Assembly (NCBI GenBank): GCA_902826795.1
Contig: CADEGD010000003.1
Coordinates: forward strand, 112,850 to 176,849
Direction: 5' to 3'
DNA length: 64,000 nucleotides
From: an uncultured Acidobacteriota bacterium
GTDB lineage: Bacteria > Acidobacteriota > Blastocatellia > Pyrinomonadales > Pyrinomonadaceae
Part shown: positions 44,999-53,590 of the stretch, piece after piece
How positions within the stretch are numbered: the stretch's first letter is position 1
Layout of the letters: each line of letters starts with the position of its first letter
Notes under the pieces: model-generated
Seen by the model: only the letters and a program-made list of their open reading frames with translations
Database searches by the model: none
Told to the model about the DNA's origin: nothing
Made by a program: the position numbers and the translations under genes

Positions 44999-46609
44999 TC
45001 AGTTGATGCGTGGCCGCACGCCTTCGATATTCAGGCGTATCCGATACAGTCCCGTCCGCGCCGTTAAGTAAAGAGTCTTGCCGTCTTCATCTCCCCACGC
45101 CATGTTGTGGGCGTGCTGCGGAGTGACGATCGTGCCTAGATGTTTGCCGTCGGGCGAGACGATGTGAAGGCCGCCGGGAGCTGAGACATACACGTTGCCT
45201 TCAACGTCTACTTTCACCCCGTCGATCGCGTCTTCACCCTTGATCGATGTGAAGTCGAAGAAGAGTTTGCCGTTCCTTACGGTTCCGTCGCCGTTGACTT
45301 CGTAGCGGTTGACGGTCTTTTTATTGTCATCCCAGTTGCCGACATAGAGATACTTTTCATCGGGTGAAAGGGCGATGCCGTTTGGACCGGTGAATTCTTT
45401 CGTCACGAGACGGAGGTTGCCTTTGTACAGTGAATAGACACCCGTATACGGCGACTCTTTTCGCGGATCGTCGCCAAATTTCGGCAGGCCAAAGTTCGGA
45501 TCGGTGAAAAATAGCGTGCCGTCAGAACGGTAGACGAGATCGTTCGGCGAGTTAAATCGCTTTCTTTCGAAATTGTCTGCGACAACCGTCTCGGTGCCGT
45601 CTTTTTCGATGCGGACGACGCGGCGGTTGCCGTGCTGATTGAAAACAATGTTCCCGTTCGGGTCGAGCGTGATGCCGTTCGAACCGGGCTGGCGATATTC
45701 GGCGATGTCGGCTCCGCTGTAGCCGCTCGGCGTTTTGAAGACGCTCAGCTTGCCGTCTTTTGAATATTTGTAGATGGTGTTTGCGTTCGGGTCGCTGAAA
45801 AGCAATCCGTCCTTCGTCCACACGGGACCTTCCGTGAATTGAAATCCTTCCGCAAGTTTGAAGACCTTTGGATTCAGCCCGACGATCCTGTTGATCGCCG
45901 GATCGTGACGGATAACTTCGATGTTTACCTCGCTCGGGGTGATAGCGATCGGTCCGCTCGTTTCGCTCTTGAAGAATTCAAGCTTTGCCTCGCGAACCCA
46001 TATAAAGTTCGTTGGCGGATTGGAGATCGGCCCGTTAATGCCGAAGACGGCCAGCTGGATCTTTTGGCCTGGCTTGACCTCGCGGCCGATGACAAGCCGG
46101 TTAGGCGCGTTCCAACCGGCGACGACGCTGCCGCCCTTCTGCCCGACGAATCGAGCGAGTTCGCCGTTGACCCAGACTTCGGCGTAATCGTCGAGCGTGG
46201 TTTGGAATACGACGGTCGAGCCCGCCGTTGCGAAGCCGTCAACGGTTTCGGGGATCGTCAGATTGATGCGATACCAGTTAAATGAAAGCCGTCCGTTGCC
46301 GCGCCGTTTTTGTAGGTTGGTCGCGGGCACAATTTCCCATGACGAATCATCGAACCCGGCGACTCCTGCCTTCGGTTCGTAATCGTACGTTTTCACCGCC
46401 GGCCCGCTGGGTTGACCATCAGGGCCTGCGGCGTTGAAGTTTGTTTCGACGATTTTCGTGTCGCTATATCTCCATTGGCCGACGACGAGCTTTGCGCCTT
46501 CGACGGTCGCCAGATCGATTGACGCCCAGGTCTTGCCGCTCGGGATATCCTGAGCAAAACCGAACGACGCAAGGGTCGCGATGAATAGAATGACGTATAG
46601 GATTTTCAT
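44999..46609 (-). CDS. Secreted SMP-30/gluconolactonase-type protein with N-terminal beta domain
   Basis: 536 residues with a signal peptide ending at GFAQ. About residues 20-220 form a galactose-binding-like beta domain (FDDSSWEIVPA..NWYRINLTIPE..YAEVWVNGEL). The rest is a six-bladed SMP-30/gluconolactonase propeller with GFQFTEGPVWTKDG, NQHGNRRVVRIEKDG, NSPNDLVYRSDGTLFFTDPNFG, GPNGIALSPDEKYLYV and DGVKVDVEGNVYVSAPGG. Substrate may be a sugar lactone, perhaps the gluconolactone made by the dehydrogenases at 31.9-39.8 kb; this is inference. The N-terminal domain is an added part compared with simple SMP-30 proteins. Confidence 0.83.
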   Translation of the reverse strand: MKILYVILFIATLASFGFAQDIPSGKTWASIDLATVEGAKLVVGQWRYSDTKIVETNFNAAGPDGQPSGPAVKTYDYEPKAGVAGFDDSSWEIVPATNLQKRRGNGRLSFNWYRINLTIPETVDGFATAGSTVVFQTTLDDYAEVWVNGELARFVGQKGGSVVAGWNAPNRLVIGREVKPGQKIQLAVFGINGPISNPPTNFIWVREAKLEFFKSETSGPIAITPSEVNIEVIRHDPAINRIVGLNPKVFKLAEGFQFTEGPVWTKDGLLFSDPNANTIYKYSKDGKLSVFKTPSGYSGADIAEYRQPGSNGITLDPNGNIVFNQHGNRRVVRIEKDGTETVVADNFERKRFNSPNDLVYRSDGTLFFTDPNFGLPKFGDDPRKESPYTGVYSLYKGNLRLVTKEFTGPNGIALSPDEKYLYVGNWDDNKKTVNRYEVNGDGTVRNGKLFFDFTSIKGEDAIDGVKVDVEGNVYVSAPGGLHIVSPDGKHLGTIVTPQHAHNMAWGDEDGKTLYLTARTGLYRIRLNIEGVRPRIN

Positions 46610-46625
46610 TGGTCTCTCTCCGCTA

Positions 46626-46712
46626 AGAGAGTTGCCCGCGAAGACGCACGAACGAACGCAAAATTTGAGAAAAGGCTTTCGCGACTTTTCGCGTATTTTG
46701 CGGGCAAACTCT
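46626..46712. repeat. Dispersed-type repeat with imperfect inverted ends
   Basis: The gap between the SMP-30 and GlcG-cupin genes starts with GAGTTGCCCGCGAA and ends with TTGCGGGCAAACTCT, which pair imperfectly; in between are TTCGCGACTTTTCGCG and related words. Such TTCGCG/TTTGCGGGCAA sequences are known as scattered intergenic repeats in many genomes. No gene lies here. Confidence 0.6.
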
Positions 46713-46713
46713 T

Positions 46714-47562
46714 CTATCTGACTTTCACTACGTAATAAAGGAACGTGCCGTCGACTTGTTTGAACCAGTGCGGCGTGCCTTTGGGGATGATGAGCACGTC
46801 GCCTTTCTTGAGCTGCCGCGTCTCACCGCTTTCGATGGAGGTGCCGCGGTGCTCATTCGGCTCGACGGCTTTCGGCTCGACGGATCTTCCGCCGGTGACT
46901 ATCGTCGCCGTGCCGTCGAGCACGTAGATAATGTCGGTGTCGAGGTCGTGAACCTCGGCAAGCCCCGCTTTCTCCCGTCGGCTGGCGTGGACCATGTAGT
47001 TCTCGCCTTTGGCTGCGCCGCTCAGCACGGCTCCTTCTGCGAACGCGTCGGCCACGGTCTTGCTGTCGAAGAAGGTTACTGCTAAAGCGACGCCGCCGTT
47101 GAGGGCCGATGCACCCGCTATAGCAAGCTCTTCGTCCTGCTGTGCCGACATCGCACCGGACACGCCGACTCCACCGACGATCTGACCGTCAATGGTGATC
47201 GGCACGCCGCCTTGAAGCGGAGTGAAATCAGGCAACGCGACCATGGACGTGCGGCCGTTCTTTATCACGTCCTCAAAAAACTTTGTCGGACGTTTGAACA
47301 TCACAGCCGTTTTAGCTTTGCCTACAGAGATGTTTGCTCCGGCCGTGAACGTGCCATCGAGACGTTCGAGTGCGACGAGGTTCCCGCCGTCGTCTACAAC
47401 GGCGATGACGCCGCCGGGAGCATTGTTCTTTTTGGCATAGGCCTTGGCTCCCGAGATGACGGCCCGAGCCCCGTCGAGAGTGATCGACTTCTTGTCTATG
47501 GTCTGGGCGTTAACAGATATCGAGACAAGAATGAGTGCGAATAGAAGAAATACGTATTTCAT
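46714..47562 (-). CDS. Secreted GlcG/HbpS-type domain fused to a cupin
   Basis: 282 residues: a signal peptide (ending SVNAQ), a GlcG/HbpS-type heme-binding domain (about residues 25-165: ISGAKAYAKKNNAPGGVIAVVDDGGNLVALERLDG, VPITIDGQIVGGVGVSGA) and a C-terminal cupin (HDLDTDIIYVLDGTATIVTGG, KGDVLIIPKGTPHWF, with metal-type His). The fusion of the two in one exported protein is not usual. HbpS-type proteins bind heme or corrinoids; the cupin may bind a metal. It stands between the SMP-30 and spondin-type genes. Confidence 0.82.
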   Translation of the reverse strand: MKYVFLLFALILVSISVNAQTIDKKSITLDGARAVISGAKAYAKKNNAPGGVIAVVDDGGNLVALERLDGTFTAGANISVGKAKTAVMFKRPTKFFEDVIKNGRTSMVALPDFTPLQGGVPITIDGQIVGGVGVSGAMSAQQDEELAIAGASALNGGVALAVTFFDSKTVADAFAEGAVLSGAAKGENYMVHASRREKAGLAEVHDLDTDIIYVLDGTATIVTGGRSVEPKAVEPNEHRGTSIESGETRQLKKGDVLIIPKGTPHWFKQVDGTFLYYVVKVR

Positions 47563-47575
47563 ATTGTTGTTTAAT

Positions 47576-47600
47576 TCGGGCGGCTGGCAACGCCGCCCGA
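47576..47600. repeat. Palindrome upstream of the GlcG-cupin gene
   Basis: TCGGGCGGC (47576-47584) and GCCGCCCGA (47592-47600) pair perfectly with a 7-base loop. It lies 14 bases before the start codon of the GlcG-cupin gene and has no following U-run on the minus strand. Confidence 0.6.
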
Positions 47601-47653
47601 CTGGCTAGGCCCGTACTTCCGTGCGGTCTATTGTGAGACGCTAGGGATACGCG

Positions 47654-48382
47654 TTACTGCGCTGCTGTGATCGTCACGCGGAGGACGTCTTTAGTGTTCG
47701 GATAAGTGAAGCTGTCGCTGACAAGTTTTACAACGCCGTTCTCGGCTTTGCCGGTGTTCGCCATCTTTTGACGCGGAGCCTGTTCATCGCCGATTCCGGG
47801 AGCCTGATTTATCTCGGTCCCCGCATCCCAAAGAAGAAGCTTATCTGTGATATCACCCATTAGTGGGTTACCGTCCTGGTCGAAAAGGTCCAGCGCTACA
47901 CGCGGAGCATAGAACAGATCGTTTGACTGGCCATACATCGCGATTAGGTTGAGTTTCATGTTTTCCGAGCCAGTGAATGAGAACTCGTAAGAGCTGCCGG
48001 GAAGTAGTGGCCCCGGTTTATCTGCGCCGGTCGGTACATTGAAGATGCCCATATTGATCGAGCCGACCTTGGTGAGGAGCTTCTTCGAAAGGGTTTCGGG
48101 GTTGCCGTCTTCAGCCTGAAGTTCGAGGGCCATACTGGCCTTCCCGTTCTCGTCAAAAAAGTACTGCTTCTTGTGATTGACGACGAAAAGTCCCGGCGAG
48201 AGTGCAAAGGGATACTTCGTGCCGTCGGCCGACGTCAAGCCGTCCGCATTTGCGATGTTCTCGATCTTCACTTTGAAAGTTGCTGTACGTTTTGCTTTTG
48301 CATTTGTCGTAACCGCCATGTGCGATGCAATAAACGCCGTGGCTGCTACTGCGAGCCCCAGAACTATTTTTCTAACGAACAT
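47654..48382 (-). CDS. Secreted spondin-N-type domain protein
   Basis: 242 residues with a signal peptide (LGLAVAATAFIASHMAVTTNA). A single domain with TFKVKIENIANADG, FALSPGLFVVNHKKQYFF and GSSYEFSFTGSENMKLNLIAMYGQSNDLFYAP matches the bacterial spondin-N family. Function in bacteria is unknown, probably an extracellular binding domain. A weak GG-N10-GC motif lies upstream (minus strand, 48431-48417). Confidence 0.75.
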   Translation of the reverse strand: MFVRKIVLGLAVAATAFIASHMAVTTNAKAKRTATFKVKIENIANADGLTSADGTKYPFALSPGLFVVNHKKQYFFDENGKASMALELQAEDGNPETLSKKLLTKVGSINMGIFNVPTGADKPGPLLPGSSYEFSFTGSENMKLNLIAMYGQSNDLFYAPRVALDLFDQDGNPLMGDITDKLLLWDAGTEINQAPGIGDEQAPRQKMANTGKAENGVVKLVSDSFTYPNTKDVLRVTITAAQ

Positions 48383-48499
48383 AATTATTTCTCCGATCTA
48401 GTAATTTGGTCGGCTCGCCGCTAAAGTGCCACATGCCGATTCAGCCTCGTTTATCACGGGCATCTCGCACCGTATTCCGTCGAGGAATGGAGGAATATT

Positions 48500-49057
48500 T
48501 TGTGGAGTGAACGGAATGTTCGGGGTATAGCTATGGCATTTGACGGCGGAAAAACGTCTGTAGAAACGCGGCTGAAGCTAGCGTTGATAGACCAGCTCGA
48601 AATGGGTATCGATCTGATCGAACATCTGGACGATCAGACATATTCACATTCGGACCGAGGTCGAGGAAGCGTGGGAGCGCATGTCAGACACAACATTAAC
48701 TTCGTCGACGCTGTTATCGATGGATCTATCTGCGGCCTGATCGACCACTCGAATCGATCACGGGATCAGCGAATCGAAACGGATCGTTCAACCGCCTCGG
48801 CGAAGATGCGCTCCCTGATCGATGTTCTCAAAGAGGTTCCTATGAATGTCGCGGAAGTAGTAAACGTTGCGTCCGAGTTAGACGCATCGCTTCATCACGT
48901 ATCAACGCTCGGCCGAGAACTTGAGTTCGCGATCAGCCACACTATCCATCATTACGCCCTCATTAGAGAGCGGCTAAACGATACGGGCTTTAAGTTTGAC
49001 AGGCGCTTTGGCATCGCACCGTCGACGCTGGAATATTGGCGAACGGCTGAGCAATAG
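48500..49057 (+). CDS. DinB-superfamily protein
   Basis: 185 residues if started at TTG 48500, which has GGAGG six bases upstream; the ATG at 48533 is the other choice. A four-helix protein with metal-binding His in VGAHVRHNINFVD and in HTIHHYALI, the DinB/YfiT pattern. Members are metal-dependent transferases for thiols such as bacillithiol, or of unknown function. The next gene begins 17 bases later. Confidence 0.75.
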   Translation: MWSERNVRGIAMAFDGGKTSVETRLKLALIDQLEMGIDLIEHLDDQTYSHSDRGRGSVGAHVRHNINFVDAVIDGSICGLIDHSNRSRDQRIETDRSTASAKMRSLIDVLKEVPMNVAEVVNVASELDASLHHVSTLGRELEFAISHTIHHYALIRERLNDTGFKFDRRFGIAPSTLEYWRTAEQ

Positions 49058-49074
49058 AGTGTCCGGGAGACATC

Positions 49075-49476
49075 ATGACAACAATGGAAACTTACTTAAG
49101 CTGGGCGGCACGGATCGTGATCGCGATCATCCTTTTGCAGACGCTGTTCTTCAAGTTCACCGGTGCAGAAGAATCGAAGTATATTTTCTCGACCCTCATG
49201 GGGCCCGAGTACGAGGCGGTCGGTCGGATCGGGTCGGGACTCATCGAACTTATCGCCGCAGTCCTTCTGCTTATACCAAGTAGGGCATGGCTGGGGGCAC
49301 TGATCTCACTCGGAACTATATCGGGCGCCCTCTTGAGCCATCTCACGATGCTTGGCATCGAAGTTAAAGGCGACGGCGGATTGCTCTTCGGCTTAGCCGT
49401 TACGGTGTTTGTGCTTTCGGCCGTCGTGCTCCTTATCCACCGTCGGGAGCTTCCGATCCTTGGCCAGGCGTTTTAG
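49075..49476 (+). CDS. DoxX-like small membrane protein
   Basis: 133 residues, four transmembrane segments, with LLQTLFFKFTGAEESKYIF and a Gly/Glu-containing second helix (IGSGLIELIAAVLLL). This fits the DoxX/DoxD-like or MauE-like membrane family, some of which are involved in sulfur or quinone redox. Five bases separate it from the next gene. Confidence 0.75.
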   Translation: MTTMETYLSWAARIVIAIILLQTLFFKFTGAEESKYIFSTLMGPEYEAVGRIGSGLIELIAAVLLLIPSRAWLGALISLGTISGALLSHLTMLGIEVKGDGGLLFGLAVTVFVLSAVVLLIHRRELPILGQAF

Positions 49477-49481
49477 GATTC

Positions 49482-51080
49482 GTGGAATTTTTAACTACAG
49501 AATTCACAGCGTTCGGCGGCACGGGCATCTTACTCGCACTTTTCTTCGGCACCTTTGTGAGCGAAGATGTCGCATGTATCAGTGCGGGGTCGCTCATCGC
49601 TTCACACGCGGTCGATCCGGTGCCTGCGGTGGCTGCGTGTTTTACTGGGATCGTCGTTGGCGATGTAATGCTGTTCGGCGCCGGGCGGATCTTCGGCAGA
49701 CGAATTCTTGAATCTAGCCTCGGGACACGATTTGTCCAGGAGCGAAGCCTCGAACGTGCGTCCGAGTGGCTCTCCCGGCGAGGGTTCTCCGCGCTCTTCA
49801 TCAGCAGATTCGTATCTGGATTGCGCCTTCCGGTTTACTTTTTGTCCGGCGTGCTTCGCCTGGATTCGAAGCAGTTCGTATTGTTTGTAGCGGTCGCCGC
49901 GGCTGTCTGGACGCCGTTGGTAGTAGGTGCGGCGGCGTTATGGCAGATGTCGGTTCCTTTCGGTGCGATCGCTGGTTTGATCATCGCGCTGACAGTCTTC
50001 CGATATGGCTTTCGCCTGACAGACGTGAAGCGACGACGTATCCTCGCGGGGCGGATCAAACGGATCTGGCAATGGGAATTCTGGCCGCTTTGGCTCTTCT
50101 ACGCACCGGTGCTTCTTTACGTAATCTATCTTTCCATCCGCTATCGCGGGCTTCACTTCACCGCCGCAAATCCTGGTATGCCGGCGGGCGGATTCGTTGG
50201 AGAATCAAAGGACGCTATTTACAAGCTGATCGCCTTAGGTGAGTCGTCGGCAGATCAGCATCTTCTGCGATACGTAAAACTCTCGAAGGCGACTGATCTC
50301 GAAGATCGCGTTCGCGCGGCTGTAGAGTTTCTCAAAGTAAATTCCCTTTCATATCCTGCCGTCGTAAAACCCGATGCAGGTGAGCGTGGAAATTGCGTCA
50401 GCGTCGTTCGGAGCGAGGGAGAATTGCGGTCGGCACTGAACCAGCTAAAATGTGATGCCCTCGTGCAGGAATTTGCCAACGGAGTAGAAGCGAGCGTTTT
50501 TTACTACCGGTATCCTGGCGATGAGAATGGCTGCATTTTTTCGATCACAGAAAAGGTGTTTCCTTTTGTCGTCGGCGACGGCGTTTCAACCGTCGAGGAA
50601 CTGATTTTGGCCGATCGTCGAGCGCACATTATCGCTGATAGTTACTTTAAGCGGAACCATTTACGGCTGTTTAGCATTCCCCGTCCCGGCGAAAAGATCG
50701 CGTTGGTCGACATCGGATCGCACTCAAAAGGAGCTATATTTCGCGATGGCACGTGGATTCGAACGAGCGAGTTGGAAACCCCGATCAACGACCTAAGCCG
50801 CGGCATTCCAGGCTTTTACTTCGGCCGCTACGACCTGAGTGCCGAAAGCTTTGCTGAACTCAGTGACGGCAACTTTAAGATCATCGAACTAAACGGCGTC
50901 ACAAGCGAATCAACGAACATATACGATCCGCGATATTCGCTGATCGACTCATACGAGATACTTTTCTCCCAATGGCGGATCGCATTCGATATCGGTCTCC
51001 GCAACTCATCGGCCGGAGTCGCACGAGCTTCTGTGATCGATCTGATATCGTTGTTCGTGAGCAGCAAACGGCTGACCTAG
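49482..51080 (+). CDS. DedA/VTT membrane domain fused to an ATP-grasp domain
   Basis: 532 residues from GTG 49482. Residues 1-200 form a DedA/VTT (SNARE-associated-type) membrane domain with FVSEDVACISAGSL, GDVMLFGAGRIFGR and FISRFVSGLRLPVYFLSGVLR. About residues 285-505 form an ATP-grasp-like domain: YPAVVKPDAGERGNCVSVV, ALVQEFANGVEASVFYYRYPG, and the metal-binding end DGNFKIIELNGVTSESTNIYD. VTT proteins flip or carry lipids; ATP-grasp enzymes ligate carboxylates to amines. The fusion suggests ATP-dependent modification of a lipid or amino acid at the inner membrane. That is inference. Confidence 0.8.
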   Translation: MEFLTTEFTAFGGTGILLALFFGTFVSEDVACISAGSLIASHAVDPVPAVAACFTGIVVGDVMLFGAGRIFGRRILESSLGTRFVQERSLERASEWLSRRGFSALFISRFVSGLRLPVYFLSGVLRLDSKQFVLFVAVAAAVWTPLVVGAAALWQMSVPFGAIAGLIIALTVFRYGFRLTDVKRRRILAGRIKRIWQWEFWPLWLFYAPVLLYVIYLSIRYRGLHFTAANPGMPAGGFVGESKDAIYKLIALGESSADQHLLRYVKLSKATDLEDRVRAAVEFLKVNSLSYPAVVKPDAGERGNCVSVVRSEGELRSALNQLKCDALVQEFANGVEASVFYYRYPGDENGCIFSITEKVFPFVVGDGVSTVEELILADRRAHIIADSYFKRNHLRLFSIPRPGEKIALVDIGSHSKGAIFRDGTWIRTSELETPINDLSRGIPGFYFGRYDLSAESFAELSDGNFKIIELNGVTSESTNIYDPRYSLIDSYEILFSQWRIAFDIGLRNSSAGVARASVIDLISLFVSSKRLT

Positions 51081-51083
51081 CAG

Positions 51084-51797
51084 ATGTGCGTTCTCTTCGT
51101 TGCCTATAAAAGTCACCCGCGTCATCCGCTGATCGTCCTTGCGAACCGGGATGAATACTACGATCGTCCGACGGCTGCGGCACGGCGTTGGGATGATTTT
51201 CCTGATGTTACGGCAGGGAGAGATCTCGTCGGCCGTGGAACGTGGCTCGGCATTGCCGACGGCGGACGATTTGCGGCCGTCACTAACTTTCGCGACCCGA
51301 GCCGGGCAGCCGGATCGATCTCTCGCGGGAAGTTAGTAGCTGATTTTTTGACGGGATTCGAGACTCCCGGTGGCTACATCACAGACCTCGCAACCGACGC
51401 ACTATCCTATTCGGGTTTTAACCTGATCGTCGGGACCGTTAAGGATCTCTACTATTATTCGAATGCCGACGCCTCACCACGCAAACTCGAACCCGGCGTT
51501 TACGGGCTTAGCAATCATCTTTTGAACACGCCTTGGCCAAAGGTTTCTAGGGGCCTCGAAGCGTTTTCCAAGTTGATAGACGATGACGAGATTTCGATGG
51601 AATCATCCTTCTATTTGCTTTCCGACGAAACGATCGCCCTGGACGACGAATTGCCCGATACCGGTATAGGTATCGAAAAAGAACGAATACTCTCGCCCAT
51701 TTTTATCCGTACTCCGATCTACGGTACTCGGAGCTCGACCGTCGTGCTGGCAGATGCGGCAGGTTCGCTATCCCTTGATGAAAGAACTTTTGTCTAA
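51084..51797 (+). CDS. NRDE-family (TANGO2-like) protein
   Basis: 237 residues with [30 protein letters not shown] at the start, containing the NRDE motif, and [19 protein letters not shown]. Cys2 becomes N-terminal if Met is removed, as in N-terminal nucleophile-type hydrolases. TANGO2 relatives have been linked to heme or lipid handling. It starts 3 bases after the VTT-ATP-grasp stop and overlaps the convergent acyltransferase gene by 4 bases. Confidence 0.87.
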   Translation: MCVLFVAYKSHPRHPLIVLANRDEYYDRPTAAARRWDDFPDVTAGRDLVGRGTWLGIADGGRFAAVTNFRDPSRAAGSISRGKLVADFLTGFETPGGYITDLATDALSYSGFNLIVGTVKDLYYYSNADASPRKLEPGVYGLSNHLLNTPWPKVSRGLEAFSKLIDDDEISMESSFYLLSDETIALDDELPDTGIGIEKERILSPIFIRTPIYGTRSSTVVLADAAGSLSLDERTFV

Positions 51798-52561
51798 TCG
51801 CCGAGGAACATCTTGCGATATTTCGGATCCATTTCCTCAAGATCGAAAACGACAAAGAAGTCGACCGTGCCGAATGCAGCATCGTAAGCGGGCGGGCCAC
51901 AAACTCGCGACCCGATGCGGAGATACATCTCGAATAAGCCGGGGAGTTTGAATTTAACCGCTGATAACTCGATTTGATCTAAGGGCGGAATCGGACGGCG
52001 AGGCTCAAGACGATACTTCTCGTGAAGGAATCCCTGATCGCTTAGGTAGCTAAACGCCCGCATCCCGTCAGCCTGATCTTTCGTAAAGATCGAACAGCAC
52101 CCGAAGAAGTACCGCTTTCGCGTTGCGGTAAGATGTCTGGCAAGGGCTTTCCAAAGCAGAAAGATTGCGCGCGTGCTTCGGTGCTCAGCCGCGATACAAG
52201 CTCTTCCGGTCTCAACACCTTGTCGCAGCACTTCGAACGGAAGCGATTCCACGGTGAACTCGTCGTTCGAGTAGAAACCCGCAATGCCGCCGGCCTGCTC
52301 GATCGATTTCATCCTGTAGGTGCCGACCGTTTCGCCCGACCTTCGTTCGATCAGCAGAAGGTGATCGCATGTTTCGTCGTGGGCATCAGAATCGAGATTC
52401 GAAAGTGCACCGGTATCGCTCCCGAGTTCTTCACTGAAAACCCGGTAGCGCAACCTCATCGCCGATTCGATCTCATATTCCCCCGCTGCGAGGCGAACCA
52501 AAAACCGAGAGTCCTCCGCCAATATCGCTGTTGGCGCCAATAGTGGTCTCGCATCGTGCAT
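51794..52561 (-). CDS. GNAT-type acyltransferase of the ornithine-lipid (OlsB-like) family
   Basis: 255 residues with [44 protein letters not shown] and [11 protein letters not shown] plus FGCCSIF, the pattern of OlsB-type N-acyltransferases and their hemolysin-annotated relatives. OlsB transfers a 3-hydroxyacyl group from ACP to the alpha-amine of ornithine for phosphate-free lipids. No OlsA gene adjoins it. Autoinducer synthase-like or other amino-lipid acyltransferases are alternatives. Confidence 0.78.
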   Translation of the reverse strand: MHDARPLLAPTAILAEDSRFLVRLAAGEYEIESAMRLRYRVFSEELGSDTGALSNLDSDAHDETCDHLLLIERRSGETVGTYRMKSIEQAGGIAGFYSNDEFTVESLPFEVLRQGVETGRACIAAEHRSTRAIFLLWKALARHLTATRKRYFFGCCSIFTKDQADGMRAFSYLSDQGFLHEKYRLEPRRPIPPLDQIELSAVKFKLPGLFEMYLRIGSRVCGPPAYDAAFGTVDFFVVFDLEEMDPKYRKMFLGD

Positions 52562-52690
52562 TGCAGTTCTGGTCCGAATGATCTAACCGGGCAATATTCT
52601 AATCCCTCGACGTTACGGATATATTTCATGTTCGGAAGTGCCGCCGAAAATATTCTCCTGCAAGTGGCGGGGCTACTTTTTCCTATCTAT

Positions 52691-52706
52691 CGGCACGTGT
52701 GTTGCA
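52691..52706 (+). promoter_or_regulatory. Sigma54-type promoter for the gene at 52733
   Basis: CGGCACGTGTGTTGCA fits the -24/-12 consensus TGGCAC-N5-TTGCA in all but the first base, with GG and GC separated by exactly 10 bases. Transcription would start near 52717, 16 bases before the start codon, with the GGAGGAG ribosome site just after it. Confidence 0.65.
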
Positions 52707-52732
52707 GTAACCTTTCATCGGAGGAGACGGAA

Positions 52733-53311
52733 ATGACAAGGAAAATCACCTTACTTTTATTGCTTGTCGTCATGATCGGGACGACATTCATCACCGAGGC
52801 GCAAACTAATTCTTTGGCCAAGGCTCAGCAGGTCACGGGTGATCGCTTTAAGATCCGCATGCAGACGCCCGGCGGCGCAAATGTTTATGCGGTGAAGCAG
52901 CCGTCCGACGAAATGATCCAGGCGATCGACGATGGCCTCGCGGATCTGCTGGCCGTCGCTCGAAAGAACGGCTATCGGCGGATGTTGAATGCCGGCAGCT
53001 ACACGATTTTCATCGCCAAGGCTGACCGCGACAAGAACGCGAGCGGCTCGTATTCTCCGGATATTGCTATTGGAGCCGCACAATATGCCGGTACCGATTT
53101 CGATCAGGGCGGTTATATTTACGTCGCTGGGATGGTTATCTCGAACAATCCGATGTCGTTTGTGATCGCCGAACATACGAAAGATTTCAATCGCGTCCGG
53201 GACGTGGTCCGATACGAAGGCGAGCATCTCGTGCTTTATCACAATGATCGCCGACGCTATATGGAAACACGCGACCACAGTAAAGGCGGAGGGCATCCGA
53301 TCCTGCAATAG
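52733..53311 (+). CDS. Secreted protein of unknown function
   Basis: 192 residues from ATG 52733, chosen because of GGAGGAG upstream; a longer in-frame reading has no support. The signal peptide ends at TEAQ. The mature part (about 165 residues) contains MQTPGGANVYAVKQPSDEM and GYIYVAGMVISNNP, with no named family recognised. The end (ETRDHSKGGGHPILQ) is His/Gly-rich. It lies behind a sigma54-like promoter. Confidence 0.75.
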   Translation: MTRKITLLLLLVVMIGTTFITEAQTNSLAKAQQVTGDRFKIRMQTPGGANVYAVKQPSDEMIQAIDDGLADLLAVARKNGYRRMLNAGSYTIFIAKADRDKNASGSYSPDIAIGAAQYAGTDFDQGGYIYVAGMVISNNPMSFVIAEHTKDFNRVRDVVRYEGEHLVLYHNDRRRYMETRDHSKGGGHPILQ

Positions 53312-53530
53312 TTGATTGGCGATCAGTTGAGCCATACCGGAAACAAGAGACTTAGGTCTTGTATCTCCTGTTTTCGTCTCCTGTCACTTCTCTTCCCTAC
53401 CGCAACGATTGCCCGATTTCGTGCATCCCACAAACGATAAGGGAAACACGGCGTCGGGCTTCGTGTCTTAGCATTCTCGAAAGCCTCAATTTTATTGGTA
53501 ATTCTAAGGGTTTCAGTTCGGGCCTGCGAG

Positions 53531-53546
53531 TGGCACGGCTGTTGCC
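53531..53546 (+). promoter_or_regulatory. Sigma54-type promoter for the gene at 53591
   Basis: TGGCACGGCTGTTGCC carries the full TGGCAC and TTGC elements with GG-N10-GC spacing. Transcription would start near 53557, inside the left arm of a 9-base perfect hairpin (53553-53561 with 53575-53583). Confidence 0.7.
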
Positions 53547-53552
53547 AACTAG

Positions 53553-53583
53553 CTCCGCGGATGTCGTTTGAACGTCCGCGGAG
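53553..53583 (+). repeat. Perfect 9-base hairpin in the leader of the gene at 53591
   Basis: CTCCGCGGA and TCCGCGGAG with a 13-base loop, ending 3 bases before the GGAGG ribosome site. It could stabilise the messenger end or tune access to the start. Confidence 0.65.
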
Positions 53584-53590
53584 ATGGAGG

